DNA of 64,000 bases from positions 1 through 64,000 of the forward strand of contig NW_025401152.1 in the NCBI RefSeq assembly GCF_011075055.1, in the 5' to 3' direction. Position numbers and translations under genes: made by a program. Origin of the DNA: Mangifera indica. Its lineage: Eukaryota > Streptophyta > Magnoliopsida > Sapindales > Anacardiaceae. Below the pieces are notes generated by a model, which saw only the letters and a list, made by a program, of their open reading frames with translations, did not search any database and was not told the origin of the DNA. Position 1 is the first letter of the stretch, and the number at the start of each line of letters is the position of its first letter. Of the stretch, positions 1 to 10,859 are shown one piece after another.

Positions 1-84
1 AACTTTGACACGAGATTCTAAATCAAGTGTGTGTTTTTTCGGAAACATTTCTCTATTCACAAAACAACAATTTGAAGAAATCAA

Positions 85-474
85 TTTAGGGTTTATGGTT
101 CACACTTTATAATTTACGGTTCATAGTTTGAAGTTTAAGATTCACAGTTCAAAGTATACAATCAAGGTTTAAGGTGTTGAGTTTGGGTGTGTGGTGTATG
201 ATTTGTTGTTCAAAATTTAGGGTTTAGAATTCATGAATTAGAGTTTATGACTTAAGTTTTATAATTCACGATTTAGAATTTAGAGTTTATGATTCAAAAT
301 TTAAGACTGGGGTTTTGAGGTTTAAATTAACTATTTGAGTTTATGATAATTTATGGTTTATGACTCATAATTTAAGGTTTATAATTTAGAGTTTGAGTTT
401 ATGATTCACGATTTATAATTTATAATTTAGGGTTTACAATTTAACATTTTAAGTTCAAGGTTTACGGTTTAGGG
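85..474. repeat. Degenerate telomere-like heptamer array
   Basis: About 390 bases can be read almost entirely in steps of seven. Units include TTTAGGG, TTTATGG, TTTATAA, TTTACGG, TTCACAG and GTTTATG. The plant telomere unit TTTAGGG appears at the start (85-91) and end (468-474) and in between, with the 7-base phase largely kept although most units have mutated. This looks like an old interstitial telomere-type array, or another heptamer repeat that drifted. No coding potential was seen in it. Confidence 0.6.
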
Positions 475-1690
475 TAACATCATTGTATATTTTATTTTGT
501 TCAATCCTGCAATGGCAAATAAACCATATAAACGGAATATCATAATTACTAATGAATGCACATTGAAAATACAGAAAAGTGAGAAAACCCTTTGTGAAAA
601 AAAAAAAAATTCCCCAAAACTATTGAACAAAATATCATGTAGCCCCCCCATAGTGTCAATTTCTTCTTTTTTAAATTTTAACAATATTTTTATTTATAAT
701 TCTTTAAATAATTAATACTAACAACAAAATAATCAAATCTACATTTTCATATCTAGATTTATTCATTTTTGTTTTGGCTTAATTTCATGATTTTTTAACA
801 TAAATTTGATAATAAGAGTAGGAATAAATAGTGTTGGGAAATTCACATGGTTTCAAAAGTGAGGGATCAAAGCAATTTTGATACCGTTTGAATTGTTTGG
901 CTCTATTTTTATAACCCATTGTGGTTGCCAAAATTCGTGAAAGCCATTTAAAATGATTAATTTAATTAATTTCCAAATAAAACCCTTCATATAAACTTTC
1001 AATAGCTTTTTTTGTGTAGTTAGATACGAACCGAGTTAACTCATGTTTGAAAGTTGGCTCAGTTCAGTTAGAATTCATTTAATTCAAATTTGAATTGAAT
1101 TTGAGTTAAGATGTTTGACTCATGTTAAAAACAAACCGAATTTGAGTTAGAGAGAGTTCGATTCGATTTAGCTCGTCAGTTAGGTGGATGACTTGATTCA
1201 ATTTAAACTTAGTTTATGGTTTGATTAGAATTATATTAAATAATTGTTAAATGACATCGTTTTATCAATAAGTCATCAATTTGAACTATGAATTTGAACC
1301 ACATATTCAATTTGAATCATAGATTTAAATTATAAATTCGATTCAAACTCAAATCAAACTCGAGCTATACGATTTTATTTGAATCGAATTTAGACCACCC
1401 TCAATGTTGACTCAATGAATTTGAATCGAATTCAAACCGAATATAAGATAAGGGGTGTTCCGGACTTGGGCCGATTCGTATCCACCCTTACTTTTACGTT
1501 AAAGAGTTGCTTTAATATTTAATCTTTGCATGCTATTAGGGGTGTACATAATTTGGTTCAATCGTAAAACCGGACAAAACTATTAAAAAATTATGGTTTG
1601 GATTATAAAACGGTTTGATTTGGGTTGAAAATTTTTAATAAAAAGGTTTACAGTTTAAGTTACGGTAACCATAAACCGTGTATATATATA
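475..1690. other. AT-rich spacer with dispersed repeats, no gene
   Basis: No gene is visible. About 1020-1450 is a low-complexity stretch built from variants of GAATTTGAGTT and its complement; related stretches recur near 29860-30120 and 43320-43660. About 1545-1680 contains a GGTTTGATTTGGGTT-type repeat that resembles parts of 33890-34050 and 37300-37750. Both are probably dispersed non-coding repeats of unknown class. Confidence 0.45.
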
Positions 1691-3380
1691 TATCCCTCAT
1701 GAAAGTGTGTTTCCAGAGCATTAATTAGGCCTTTTTGCCTATCACTCATGAAAGTGATAGGATGCACATCCCCTAAAAAATCATGTAGAAGCTTTATGAA
1801 ATAACCTCAAGTGTCATTGTTCTCCACTTCACAAACAGCAATAGCTAATGGGAATATTTCACAATTAGCGTCAACTAAAATGGAAAATAACAACACCCCT
1901 CCAAAATGTCATTTCAAGTGACAACCATCAATACCAATGAAATGTTCGCATCTCTCCAAGAAACCTTTTCTTTAGGTTGCAAAACTAACAAAAATCTTAT
2001 GGAACCTAGGGGTGGGTATTACCTCTTCCCTAATTACTTTTAAAATTGCCATCGACCCCGGATTAGTCACCCTAAATATTTCACAATACTTGAACAACCA
2101 ATTGAAAGAGTCTAAGTGCTCCTTCACAGTCATCCTAGTAGCAATCTTCCATGTCCAATACAACTTCTTCTTGCTCACTTTAATAAAGTAGTCTTTCTCC
2201 AGTTGGTCTGCTAAAGGCTTAATACTTGAACCTCTTTGTGACCTGATGAAATCACCCATCTTTTCTTCAACCTAAGCAGCAAATGCATCTAAGTTGTTTT
2301 AAACTCGCAAACAAGTGTGGTTATGTTCGTAGATTCTGATTTGATACGATTACTCATCCACCATCATGGTAACATAAAGATGGAATGGGCAGCCATTAGT
2401 TTTACAAACAACCTTAATTCATCGTCTTCATTATAAATTTTTTTCACCTCGAAGCCCTTCTGAATGTTATAATTTCTTAAGATCTTTCTAAAGTGGTCTA
2501 CATTTTCAAAGATTTGGCCCACCTCAAAATTTATTTTATCATCAGGTGCATAAGTGAAAGTTTTTCCCTTCATAAATCTTGATAACCTAGTTGCAGCATC
2601 TTTCGCCGTGCTTGAAGAATTAGAATTTTCATTCCCTCCCTCATCCTTATAGTTAGACAAATCATCATTTGTCTCTCCTTCATTTGCAGCTCTATTATCA
2701 ACCTCTATCACTACCCTATTCTCATTTAGATTTTCCTTCTCATCTTCATTAACCCTCTTGTCATCTTCAGAAACATCACTCCAATGACAAACATCATCAT
2801 GAAACTGTGTCTCACTCTTTTTTGATTCATCACTCCAATCATTTGTAAGTTGTAGAGGTGATTAAAGTAGTTGTGGGGATGGTTAGGCTGGTTGTAGAGG
2901 TGATTGAGGTGGTTGTAGGGATCACTGGGCTAGCTGTGGAGGTGATTGAGGTGGCTGTGGGGATGGCTAGGCTAGTTGTGGAGGTGATTGAGGTGGTTGT
3001 AAGGATGGTTGGGCTAGCTATGGAGGTGATTGAGGTGGTTGTGGGGATGACTAAAATTCAGTGTCTATGGGTAGCAATGTTGGTCTACTTTTGACTATGT
3101 TAATTGGAAGAAATTCCACTGACTTATCAATAGTTTTAACTTCAGCTTCAATATATTGTGCAAAAACATCGCACATATCTTCATCCTTGTCTATTAGAAA
3201 TCTTTTGTCTTTATTAGGATTCTTTGCCGTTATTAATATTTTCTCACCCAAGTACAAATGCATTTTTTCATTATCATTATCAATGTATTTTTTCATATCT
3301 TTTATGAAAACAATGTAGTTGTACTCGTCCGGATCCACATTGCCAATTTCGCAGTCACAACCACGTACGTTAAATCCTAT
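1691..3380 (-). pseudogene. MULE transposase pseudogene (MuDR/MULE type)
   Basis: Read on the minus strand, the pieces follow the order of plant MULE transposases. First comes an N-terminal acidic domain (3380-3054), then a Gln/Pro-rich repeat linker (3050-2849) and a MuDR-type domain ending in a GCPFHLY motif (about 2560-2365). Next is an NHTC motif and the preceding-transposase region (2335-1972). Last is the MULE catalytic core with IDGCHLK (near 1930) and SDRQKGL (near 1730), which hold two of the catalytic aspartates. It is dead: the linker has several in-frame stops, a frameshift lies near 2400, there are further stops before and inside the core, and the C-terminal third with the last catalytic acid is absent. 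Most linker stops look like CAA/CAG changed to TAA/TAG. Confidence 0.85.
2849..3050 (-). repeat. 42-bp minisatellite inside the MULE relic
   Basis: There are 4.8 tandem units of 42 bp, starting at 2849, 2891, 2933, 2975 and 3017. On the minus strand each unit encodes a 14-residue Gln/Pro/Ser-rich segment (QPPQSPPQLAQPSP-like) in frame with the transposase pieces on both sides. The period is an exact multiple of three, so the array expanded while the frame was still coding or under no harm. Confidence 0.8.
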
Positions 3381-4892
3381 AAAAATAAATGTTGCATTAA
3401 GTTATGTTAAATCACATATTTTGGGCAACTAAACAGTGAAAACTGTTGATAAACTAATTTAGTTACATTATTCACCTACAACATACAGTAAGCACAAAAA
3501 TAATTTGATCAACTAATTCAATCACAAAAATAATATATCATATAGTAAGCACATTACAAGAGTAAGCATAAAACAACTGATAAAAAGTTCATGAAGATAT
3601 CATTATAAAACAAGTCTATAATAGTAATCACACACTAACATACAGTAAGCACATTGCAGAAATAAGTATAAAACAAGTAATAAATCATTCAGTAAGAGCA
3701 TTACAGAAATAAACATAAAAAAGGTGTTAAAAAGTTCACAAAGATACCATCTTATAAAAACAAGTTCATAACAGTAATCACATACTCACATATATCACAA
3801 ACAAACCCAGATAAAAATCAAACAAAAATAGCAACACAAGTTCATGTGTAGCAGTAATGACAAGTTCAAAACATTTATCACGAACTAATATATTGATATA
3901 AGCATATAGTAATATCAAACAAACAAACCCTAAGAGAACTCAACCCTAAACCACAAGTTCATTGCATATGAATTTTAAACATGAGTTAAATTTTAATCAC
4001 AATAGAACCATATATATCGATAGTAAACACACAAACATATAGTATAACCAATCAAGGACTCCATATAGTCTGTCATATGAAAATACAAAATATATAATGA
4101 TGATAAAACCCTAAACTATCATACTGTAAACAGTATGTTGTTCCCATGCAAAATCATATACAATAGTATTAGCCCTAGAAAAACATACATCAACCAACAA
4201 TAAAGCTAAATCATAAGAACACAAGAATCATCAAAGAATCATTCCAACATAAAAAAAAAAAAAACAACAACAGAAATACAAACACAATATATTTTGGAAC
4301 AAATAAAACTACGTGGATAGAGCAAGCCTTGACGATACAAAATGACTTCTACCACAATTAGTTAAAGTAGTAGTTAGCCTCGTTGGTGCTTCAAAAACAT
4401 GAAAGAACACTCCAATAACAATTGATGTCGTCGATAAAAAGCAAAATCTCACAAAACCTTTTTAGTTTAAAGTGTTTGTCCTCCTTACTAGAAACTGCAC
4501 TACTCCACCCTTGTTGATGTTATTCTCTGTTTAGTTATCGTCGTCGCCGCCTTTGTAGTCGTCGTTCACCGTTTAACATTTCAAAAACTTACAAATCTTC
4601 CCAAAGTTCTTGAAAGATTATCTAAGAAAGGCCAAACGTCGAAGAAAGGAAACGAATGAAGAGTTTCCTTCGTTCTTTTCTTTAGAAAATAATTTAAATT
4701 TTTGAATTTACTGTTACAATTTTTAAACCTTTTTTTTGTATATTTACCGAAGCAAAATATTAAAATACCCCTGATCATTAATAGATAACGTTAACGGCAC
4801 AAAGGTAGGACTTGGGATTTTTCAAACCTTTCAGGTGGAACTTTGGGAAAGCTCAAAAGTTGGGTGGGAAATAGTCCTTTGGCCTATAAATA

Positions 4893-5300
4893 ATTATTGT
4901 GTTTGATTAAAGGTAATAAAAGAATAATTGTAAATTATTTTACTTAAATGTTATTAAACATAATTATTTTTAAATATTTTTATATTATTTGTTATATTAA
5001 TTAAAAATAAATTTATTTTTGTCTTAAAAATTAATAAATAATAATATAATTATAATAAAATTAAGATTACCTTGGTAATTTTTTAATACCTAAAATAAAG
5101 GTGATAATTAGATTATTACATATATTATCTGTCACATCAACATTGGTAATAAAATATTATTGTAACTTTTATTACTGACAAACCAAATAAAGTAATAAAA
5201 GATAGATTACTAAGGTAACATTTAAATCTGACAAACCAAATAAAGTAATAAAAGATAGATTACTAAGGTAACATTTAAATCTTGTAACCAAACGACCTCT
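4893..5300. mobile_element. AT-rich MITE-like element with internal tandem duplication
   Basis: The left end reads TGTTTGATTAAAGGTAATA. The right end, reverse-complemented, reads CGTTTGGTTACAAGATTTA, giving imperfect terminal inverted repeats of the TTTGGTTA type common in plant MITEs. A 53-bp segment is tandemly duplicated (5175-5227 and 5228-5280), almost perfectly. A related sequence lies in opposite orientation at about 9050-9525. No target duplication was identified, so the exact ends are uncertain. Confidence 0.45.
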
Positions 5301-5434
5301 TAGGGTATTTTCCATAACCTTGACCATGTTGTTTTCTTATTGCTAATACAATATTTACTTTTTAAAAAAACATTTATCATTGACAAACCCACTAATATTA
5401 GTATAACTTCTAAACTTTCATGTAATATTCCTCT

Positions 5435-5605
5435 TGATCAAATTATGTATACATATTTTAAATATATAAATAGACACACACATATATATATAATTATATG
5501 ATTGAATAATTTTGAATTAAAGATAAAGTAACACACAATTATATAATGATATAAATAAATGTATATATAATTATATATGTAAAATAGATACACATAATAC
5601 TACTC
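5435..5605. mobile_element. 171-bp hAT-like MITE (ACTATGTGTA family), diverged copy
   Basis: The inverted ends, TGATCAAATTATGTATACAT and (reverse complement) GAGTAGTATTATGTGTATC, match the better copies at 28409-28580 and 57203-57374. It is flanked by ATATTCCTCT on both sides (5425-5434 and 5606-5615), consistent with the 8-bp target duplication seen at the other copies plus chance matches. The interior carries the shared AT-rich core around ATATGATTGAATAATTTTG. Confidence 0.65.
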
Positions 5606-5615
5606 ATATTCCTCT

Positions 5616-6819
5616 ACATAACTCTTAATTCATTCGATCTCCTAATGTCGTCCTCTTCAAATTTAATACCCGCAAACAAAATATATTATTGATTAGTTAT
5701 ATTTATGATAGAAAAAAAACATAAATATTTAAGCCTTAAAATAGAAGAAGAACAAAATAAGACATCAATTTCACCTTCAAAAGGTAGTTTAAACGATAAA
5801 AAATAAAGTTTTATATATAAAAAAATATTGATTTAAGTTACCTTTGACGATATATCAAGATCAAATTCTTATTTTATCTAATTCAATGATTATGAAATTA
5901 ATCATTAAATCTAGAGTTTATTTTATTTAATATGATTAGTTCGATTCTAAATATAATGATTCGATTTAAATAGAATTCCTTGTTACCCAAAAAAAAAAAC
6001 AAAAAAAAGATGTCAACTTCACATTTCAAGACTTTATTTCAAAATACATTAATTTGGGGATGAAGTAGAAGTTATGAATTGCTTGGAAATTATGCTGCAC
6101 TATCCATACGTAAGACTGAAAAATAGTTAATTCTGATACTCGACTTCGATTTTCCTGGAAATTTAATTGATCCTCTCCATAATTTTCTTACTAAACAAGC
6201 AGAAAATAAAATAATCCAAGAAAATTATTAATTTAATTTTGAAAAGACACATCATCACACCATGAGCACTTAAGAATTAAGATTAATAGTATACGAAATT
6301 TTATTTATATAAATTAAATTGATAATATTTGATTAAATAATTTTAAAGTAAAAAAACAATCGTATCACTCAATCATAAAATACTATTTTAATTTCAATAA
6401 CAAATTGCTATTTTAATTTTAATAAAGAATTACTATTTTAATTTGTATAAATAAATTTATACAATTTAATTATATTTATAAATTTGTTTGAAAAGCATAT
6501 TATAAAAAAATATATATTTGTTTTAAATATATAAATATATATTTATATATATTATTATATAGTTAAATAATTTTAAAATAAAAATAAAATAATATTTAAT
6601 TATATAATTAAATCAATTTATATATTTAAAAATAGGTGGATGTATCATTGCCTTTAAAAACATGGGCATTGCTGCCCTACCACCGCCTCGCCACCTTGGA
6701 AACCTCATTTCCTCTTTCAACCCTTTCAATACCTTGAAAAATAAAAGTAGCTTCCCCCACCCTCCGGCGCAAGCTCCTTGAAGGCCCAGCGCTACGCACC
6801 ACCTCCACCTTCACCAACT
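5616..6819. other. AT-rich upstream spacer of the DUF1685 gene
   Basis: No gene is seen. The interval 6290-6640 contains two or three decayed copies of the AT-rich MITE core (ATTAAATAATTTTAAA-type). The last about 150 bases are richer in C and precede the DUF1685 start, so they probably hold its promoter and leader. No convincing TATA box or motif could be singled out. Confidence 0.4.
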
Positions 6820-7376
6820 ATGACAGAACAACCAGCATCACTCACGGCACCGCCACCACGACAGGGGCCGTTGTTGCACAAACAACACTCGTGGTCGCCT
6901 GATATTTATCGGGATGAGGCCTGGCTTAGACGTAAAGCTCGTAACATCAAAAACAAGAGAAGCAAGAACCTTACAGACGAGGACCTTGATGAACTCAAAG
7001 CTTGTATTGAGTTGGGCTTTGGGTTTGACACTCAAGTTGATCAACGCTTGTCCGATACTTTGCCTGCTTTAGGACTTTATTATGCCGTTAACAAGCATTA
7101 CAATGATACTGTTTCAAAGTCACCGCCGTCTTTATCAATGGCGTCTGATTCTGAATCGTCACCCTCTTCGTTGGGCAGCCCTCATATAATATTCAGCTCT
7201 GGTAATTTTCTTGTTTTGTGGTTGTATATATACTTATATGACTTGCTAGATGAAAATTCTGGACTTTCTTGCTTTCGTTGATTATTTATGAAGGTGATGA
7301 CGATCCCAAGACGGTGAAGACGAGATTGAGGCAGTGGGCTCAGGTGGTGGCTTGCTCTGTGCGGCAGTGTTCATAA
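6820..7376 (+). CDS. DUF1685 family protein, two exons
   Basis: Exon 1 is 6820-7201 and exon 2 is 7294-7376, joined by a 92-bp GT..AG intron that splits a Gly codon; the product is 154 residues. The family signature is clear. SWSPDIYRDEAWLRRK lies near residues 25-40. SKNLTDEDLDELKACIELGF and LSDTLPALGLYYAVNKHYND follow in the middle. The C-terminus, TVKTRLRQWAQVVACSVRQ, is encoded by exon 2. The N-terminus is Pro-rich and the segment before the splice site is Ser-rich, as usual for the family. The start chosen is the first ATG in frame; an upstream TTG-initiated extension is not credible in a plant. Members are small plant-specific proteins of unknown biochemical function. Length and motif order suggest an intact gene. 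Confidence 0.9.
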
Positions 7377-9918
7377 CGATAATGGCTGGATGGGCAGAGG
7401 TTTTTTTTCTAAAAATCTAGAGCAACCATCATAGTTCATAATTTAATTTTAAAATATTATCGATAAATATTTAAATTTATATTTAAACTTTTTTTATTGT
7501 TATTCAAATTATTCCTTAGATAACATAACTTATTATCGATTGATTTCACACATGTTTTTCGGAGAAATCTCTCTAAATTATAGTTTTTAATGGGTAAAAC
7601 TTTTGTTATAATTTCAGAGAAAAAAAAACTAACCGAATGTATTGTAAGCTATCGAACCCTCGTTACACGTCCAACAAACTTTAATACTACTCTATTGTTA
7701 TTTGCTTTAATTATAATTTTAAGTATATTGAATTTATGTTTATTAATCACTTAAACTCGTCTGTAAATTATTATTTGATTATTTAATTATTTGATTTTAT
7801 TAAACCAGAATCATAATTAACATTACCCAACTTCAAGAACTTTTCTAACAATAATATGTTTGTTACATCATTTCAAACCATGGTGATTTTAAGGAGTTCC
7901 CTACAAAAAGAATTAAAAAAAAAAAAATACAAACCGAAGAGTTTATGCATTTAAGCACAATTTCAGTGCCTTCTTTATTTTTCTTTCAAAAAATTATAAT
8001 TATTTTCAGTATGAAGTTGTGAAGTTACATTATTCCAAAGAAAACATGAATTGCTATGAATGAATGAATGGTGTGGGGTTGGGAAATAGTGCATCTGAAA
8101 AATTAATACTTATCTTCATTGTGTCTAGATACTAGATTGTGTAAAATAAATTTTACATTTTTGACTTTGGAAGTTAGCAAAACTAATAGAACGTTAAAAT
8201 TTGTAGAGAAACTTGGTTTACCCGACAAACTAATTCGAAAATTTTGAGTTTTCATTGATGGGTGCTTCTAAAAAGCTATTCATATGACATGAGAATGCAA
8301 AATGGCTCCAACCAACACCACTAAACTTTGTCTCCTTCAAAGTTAATGCTGCCATCAATTAGTTCATCACCAAACAAACCACTGTGTATTATCCCTCTTC
8401 CCAGGGTCAATTGTGGGCCAAGATCCGGTCTCCTTGTTCAGTAAAATCACTTGTTGCCACCAGAGTAGCCCATTATTGCCAAAGGTTGGGCTTTTCCGGG
8501 TTCTAAAGGGTAAGTAAAAGTTTACATAATTCACTTAATTTTTTTAATTTCCATCTCCTATTTATTGGATTAAATTGTATTAATAGTTAAGGAGGAGTGA
8601 ATACAAATGTACAACACAGTTTTGCATTTGTAGTAGAGACTAAGACTGCAAAACTTAAAAAAACTGAAAAATCGGGTAACCGAACTAAAATCGATGAAAT
8701 CAAACTAAGAATATTGGTTAACTAGTCCATTGGTTCCAATTTCAATTATCGTTTTCTTTTTTTCGTTTTCAGTTCATTCCATAGACCTTAGTTAATCAAC
8801 CATTCACCATTCATCACCATTCATCACCATTCATTAAGAAGAAACAGTCGCTCCTCGAAGAGGAAAATGCCCGTTTTATAAGTTGTTTAGTAATGAACAA
8901 CAGTGTTTCTCAAATCGTTCACAATTCTACCAAGTTGGGATTTAGAGGTTCAAGAAGTTAAGCTTGTTTCAAATGAATTTGAACACAGGTTCCTAAATTT
9001 CTTGTTCAAATGAATAATCTTTTCATTTTTCTTTTTATTTACGACGTTTGATTAAAAGAAAATTAAAGATTATTCTAATAATATATATTTTATTACTTAT
9101 ATTACTTTATTTGGTTTATAAGTAATAAAATATTTCAGTAATTTTTATTATCAATAGTTATATAATAGGTAATATAAGATATAATCTAATTACAATTTTC
9201 ATTTTAAGTATTAAAAGATTACTAAGGTAATCTTAATTTTATTATAACTATATTCTTATGTATTAATTTTTTAAAGCAAAAATAATCTCATTTTCAACTA
9301 ATATAAAAAAATTTTAGAATAATTATACCTAAAGATATTTAAATAAAATAATATATTAATATTTTTTTATTACCGCTAACTAAATATAATAATTATTTAT
9401 ATTTATATAGTTTTATCAAATATATTAATAATTTATACAAAATAATACTCAAAATAATTTATTTTTAAAATAACATTTTAATTTTAATAATAAAATATTT
9501 CTTAAATCAAACACCCCTTTTGAAGTCTTATATCGTTATTATAAATAATTTTTTATTTTTTATTTTATTCAATACTGAGGATTTTAGTAATAATTTTTTA
9601 CATATTTGTCATGACAAAAACATTTAAAAGGCATCAATTACGGTTACGTTGCATTAAGAAAAAATATATCCAAAATTGGATTTAATATTTTTGACATAAT
9701 TATAGACCAAAGAATAAAAACAGTTTTAGGCATGGAAGACATTGTGGATCCACATTAGATCAGCTGCTGATACACGGATTATAGAACAAAGTATAAATAG
9801 ATAACGAGAAGGGTCAAATTGACTCACACAATCAAAGCCTATTTAAGTCATAATTCATATATTGGGATTCAATAATAAATTTTTATTCCTGTCATCCTAC
9901 GAAAAACCTTATCAAAAA
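7377..9918. other. Intergenic, AT-rich, with one inverted MITE-like stretch
   Basis: No gene is recognised. About 9050-9525 resembles the MITE-like element at 4893-5300 in reverse orientation (shared GATTACTAAGGTAATCTTAA-type core and TTTGATTAAAAG end). About 8255-8510 is less AT-rich and non-repetitive but has no long frame. About 8805-8835 has a short CACCATTCAT tandem repeat. Confidence 0.4.
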
Positions 9919-10850
9919 GGGCAAAGGACTATTTCCCACCCATGTTTTAGCCATTTCTCAATCACATACCCACGTCAGATGAAAAACCCAATCATCCATC
10001 CAAAATTTAATCTGTTTGTTTCCACCCATATTTTTTTAGTTAGATTAAGGGGCAAATTAGTAATTTTATCAATAATATTAAATAATTAAAATTTTATCTC
10101 ATTTTTTCCCTTTTAATTTGAAAAATTAACATTTGTCCCTCTGAATTAAGTTTTAAAAAATTCACTTTTTCCCTCTGAAATGTAGTCACTTTTTCCGACG
10201 ACGACTGAGAAGATTTCGTCCAGAGGTCTACCACCTCTAGACGACGATCGTCCTATGATCGTCGTCCAGATCTGGATGACGAGCGTCGTCGTCCAGATCT
10301 TTGGAGGAAGAATTGTTGTCCAGATCTGGACGACGCTTCTTCATCCAGATTTGGACGACGGACGAAGAGGCGTCGTCCAAGACGACGAAGCATCGTCTTC
10401 CGGACGAAGAATCGTCGTCCAGATGGATGACGAAGCGTTGTCCAGTCTGGACAATGTTTCGTCGTCTATTATGGACGACGATCGTCGTCGTCCAGTGAAG
10501 CTCAACGAGCGTCGTCCATTCTCTAGACGACGCTCGTCACTCTCCCTCCAGCCACGTCGTCGCCAGTGGCCGGAGGGAAAGTAAAAAAAAAATTAGGGAT
10601 TTGGGGGGGGGGTTGAAAGTCACTTTTCAAAGTTCAGAGATGGGGGTTAAAAATTAATTTTTAAAATCGGAGGGAAAAAATGTGATAAAATATATAACTG
10701 TAATATAACAGTAAAATGATGATTTTACCCTTCTATTTAACGGAGAATTTAACGATAATTTAAAGATAAGTAAATGTTTAGATTTTTCATCTAACGTGGA
10801 TATGCGTTTAAGATAGCGCTAAAATATAGGTGGGAAATAGTCCTTTTCTC
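9919..10850. mobile_element. Non-autonomous MULE-type element with palindromic GC-rich core
   Basis: The left end is GGGCAAAGGACTATTTCCCA and the right end, reverse-complemented, is GAGAAAAGGACTATTTCCCA. Similarity between the arms continues for about 75 bp. The element is flanked by a perfect 9-bp duplication, TATCAAAAA (9910-9918 and 10851-10859), the size typical of Mutator-like elements. It is 932 bp long and has no transposase. The core at about 10195-10565 is strikingly GC-rich against its surroundings. The terminal sequence matches the outer end of the MULE relic at 4884. Confidence 0.85.
10195..10565. repeat. Array of CGTCCAGATCTGGACG palindromes
   Basis: This is a GC-rich patch inside the transposon, made of repeated and partly inverted copies of GTCGTCCAGATCTGGACGAC-like units separated by GACGACGA/TCGTCGTC stretches. 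Each unit is itself a near-perfect palindrome, so the transcript of either strand would form many short hairpins. Open frames across it reflect the absence of stop codons in this composition and are not taken as genes. Confidence 0.75.
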
Positions 10851-10859
10851 TATCAAAAA

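Larger units (their letters stand above)
1691..4884 (-). mobile_element. Truncated Mutator-like (MULE) transposon relic
   Basis: A minus-strand MULE transposase relic (about 3380 down to 1691) is followed outward by about 1.5 kb of AT-rich leader. The relic then ends at 4884 in GGCC plus AAAGGACTATTTCCCACCC (read on the minus strand). The same end is found on several short elements in this window that have 9-bp target duplications, the size typical of Mutator elements. I therefore infer that 4884 is the outer terminus of this MULE. The opposite terminus is missing: similarity to transposase stops near 1691 in a TA-rich stretch, so the element is truncated. Alternatively 4884 could be the end of a separate short element beside the relic. 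Confidence 0.6.

Noticed and set aside
497..715. Facing small frames after the heptamer array
   Set aside because: Low-complexity Lys/Asn or Phe/Leu peptides typical of AT-rich spacer.
10255..10584. Open frames through the GC-rich transposon core
   Set aside because: The frames are open because GACGAC-type repeats lack stops; the peptides are Val/Ser/Arg repeats without family resemblance.
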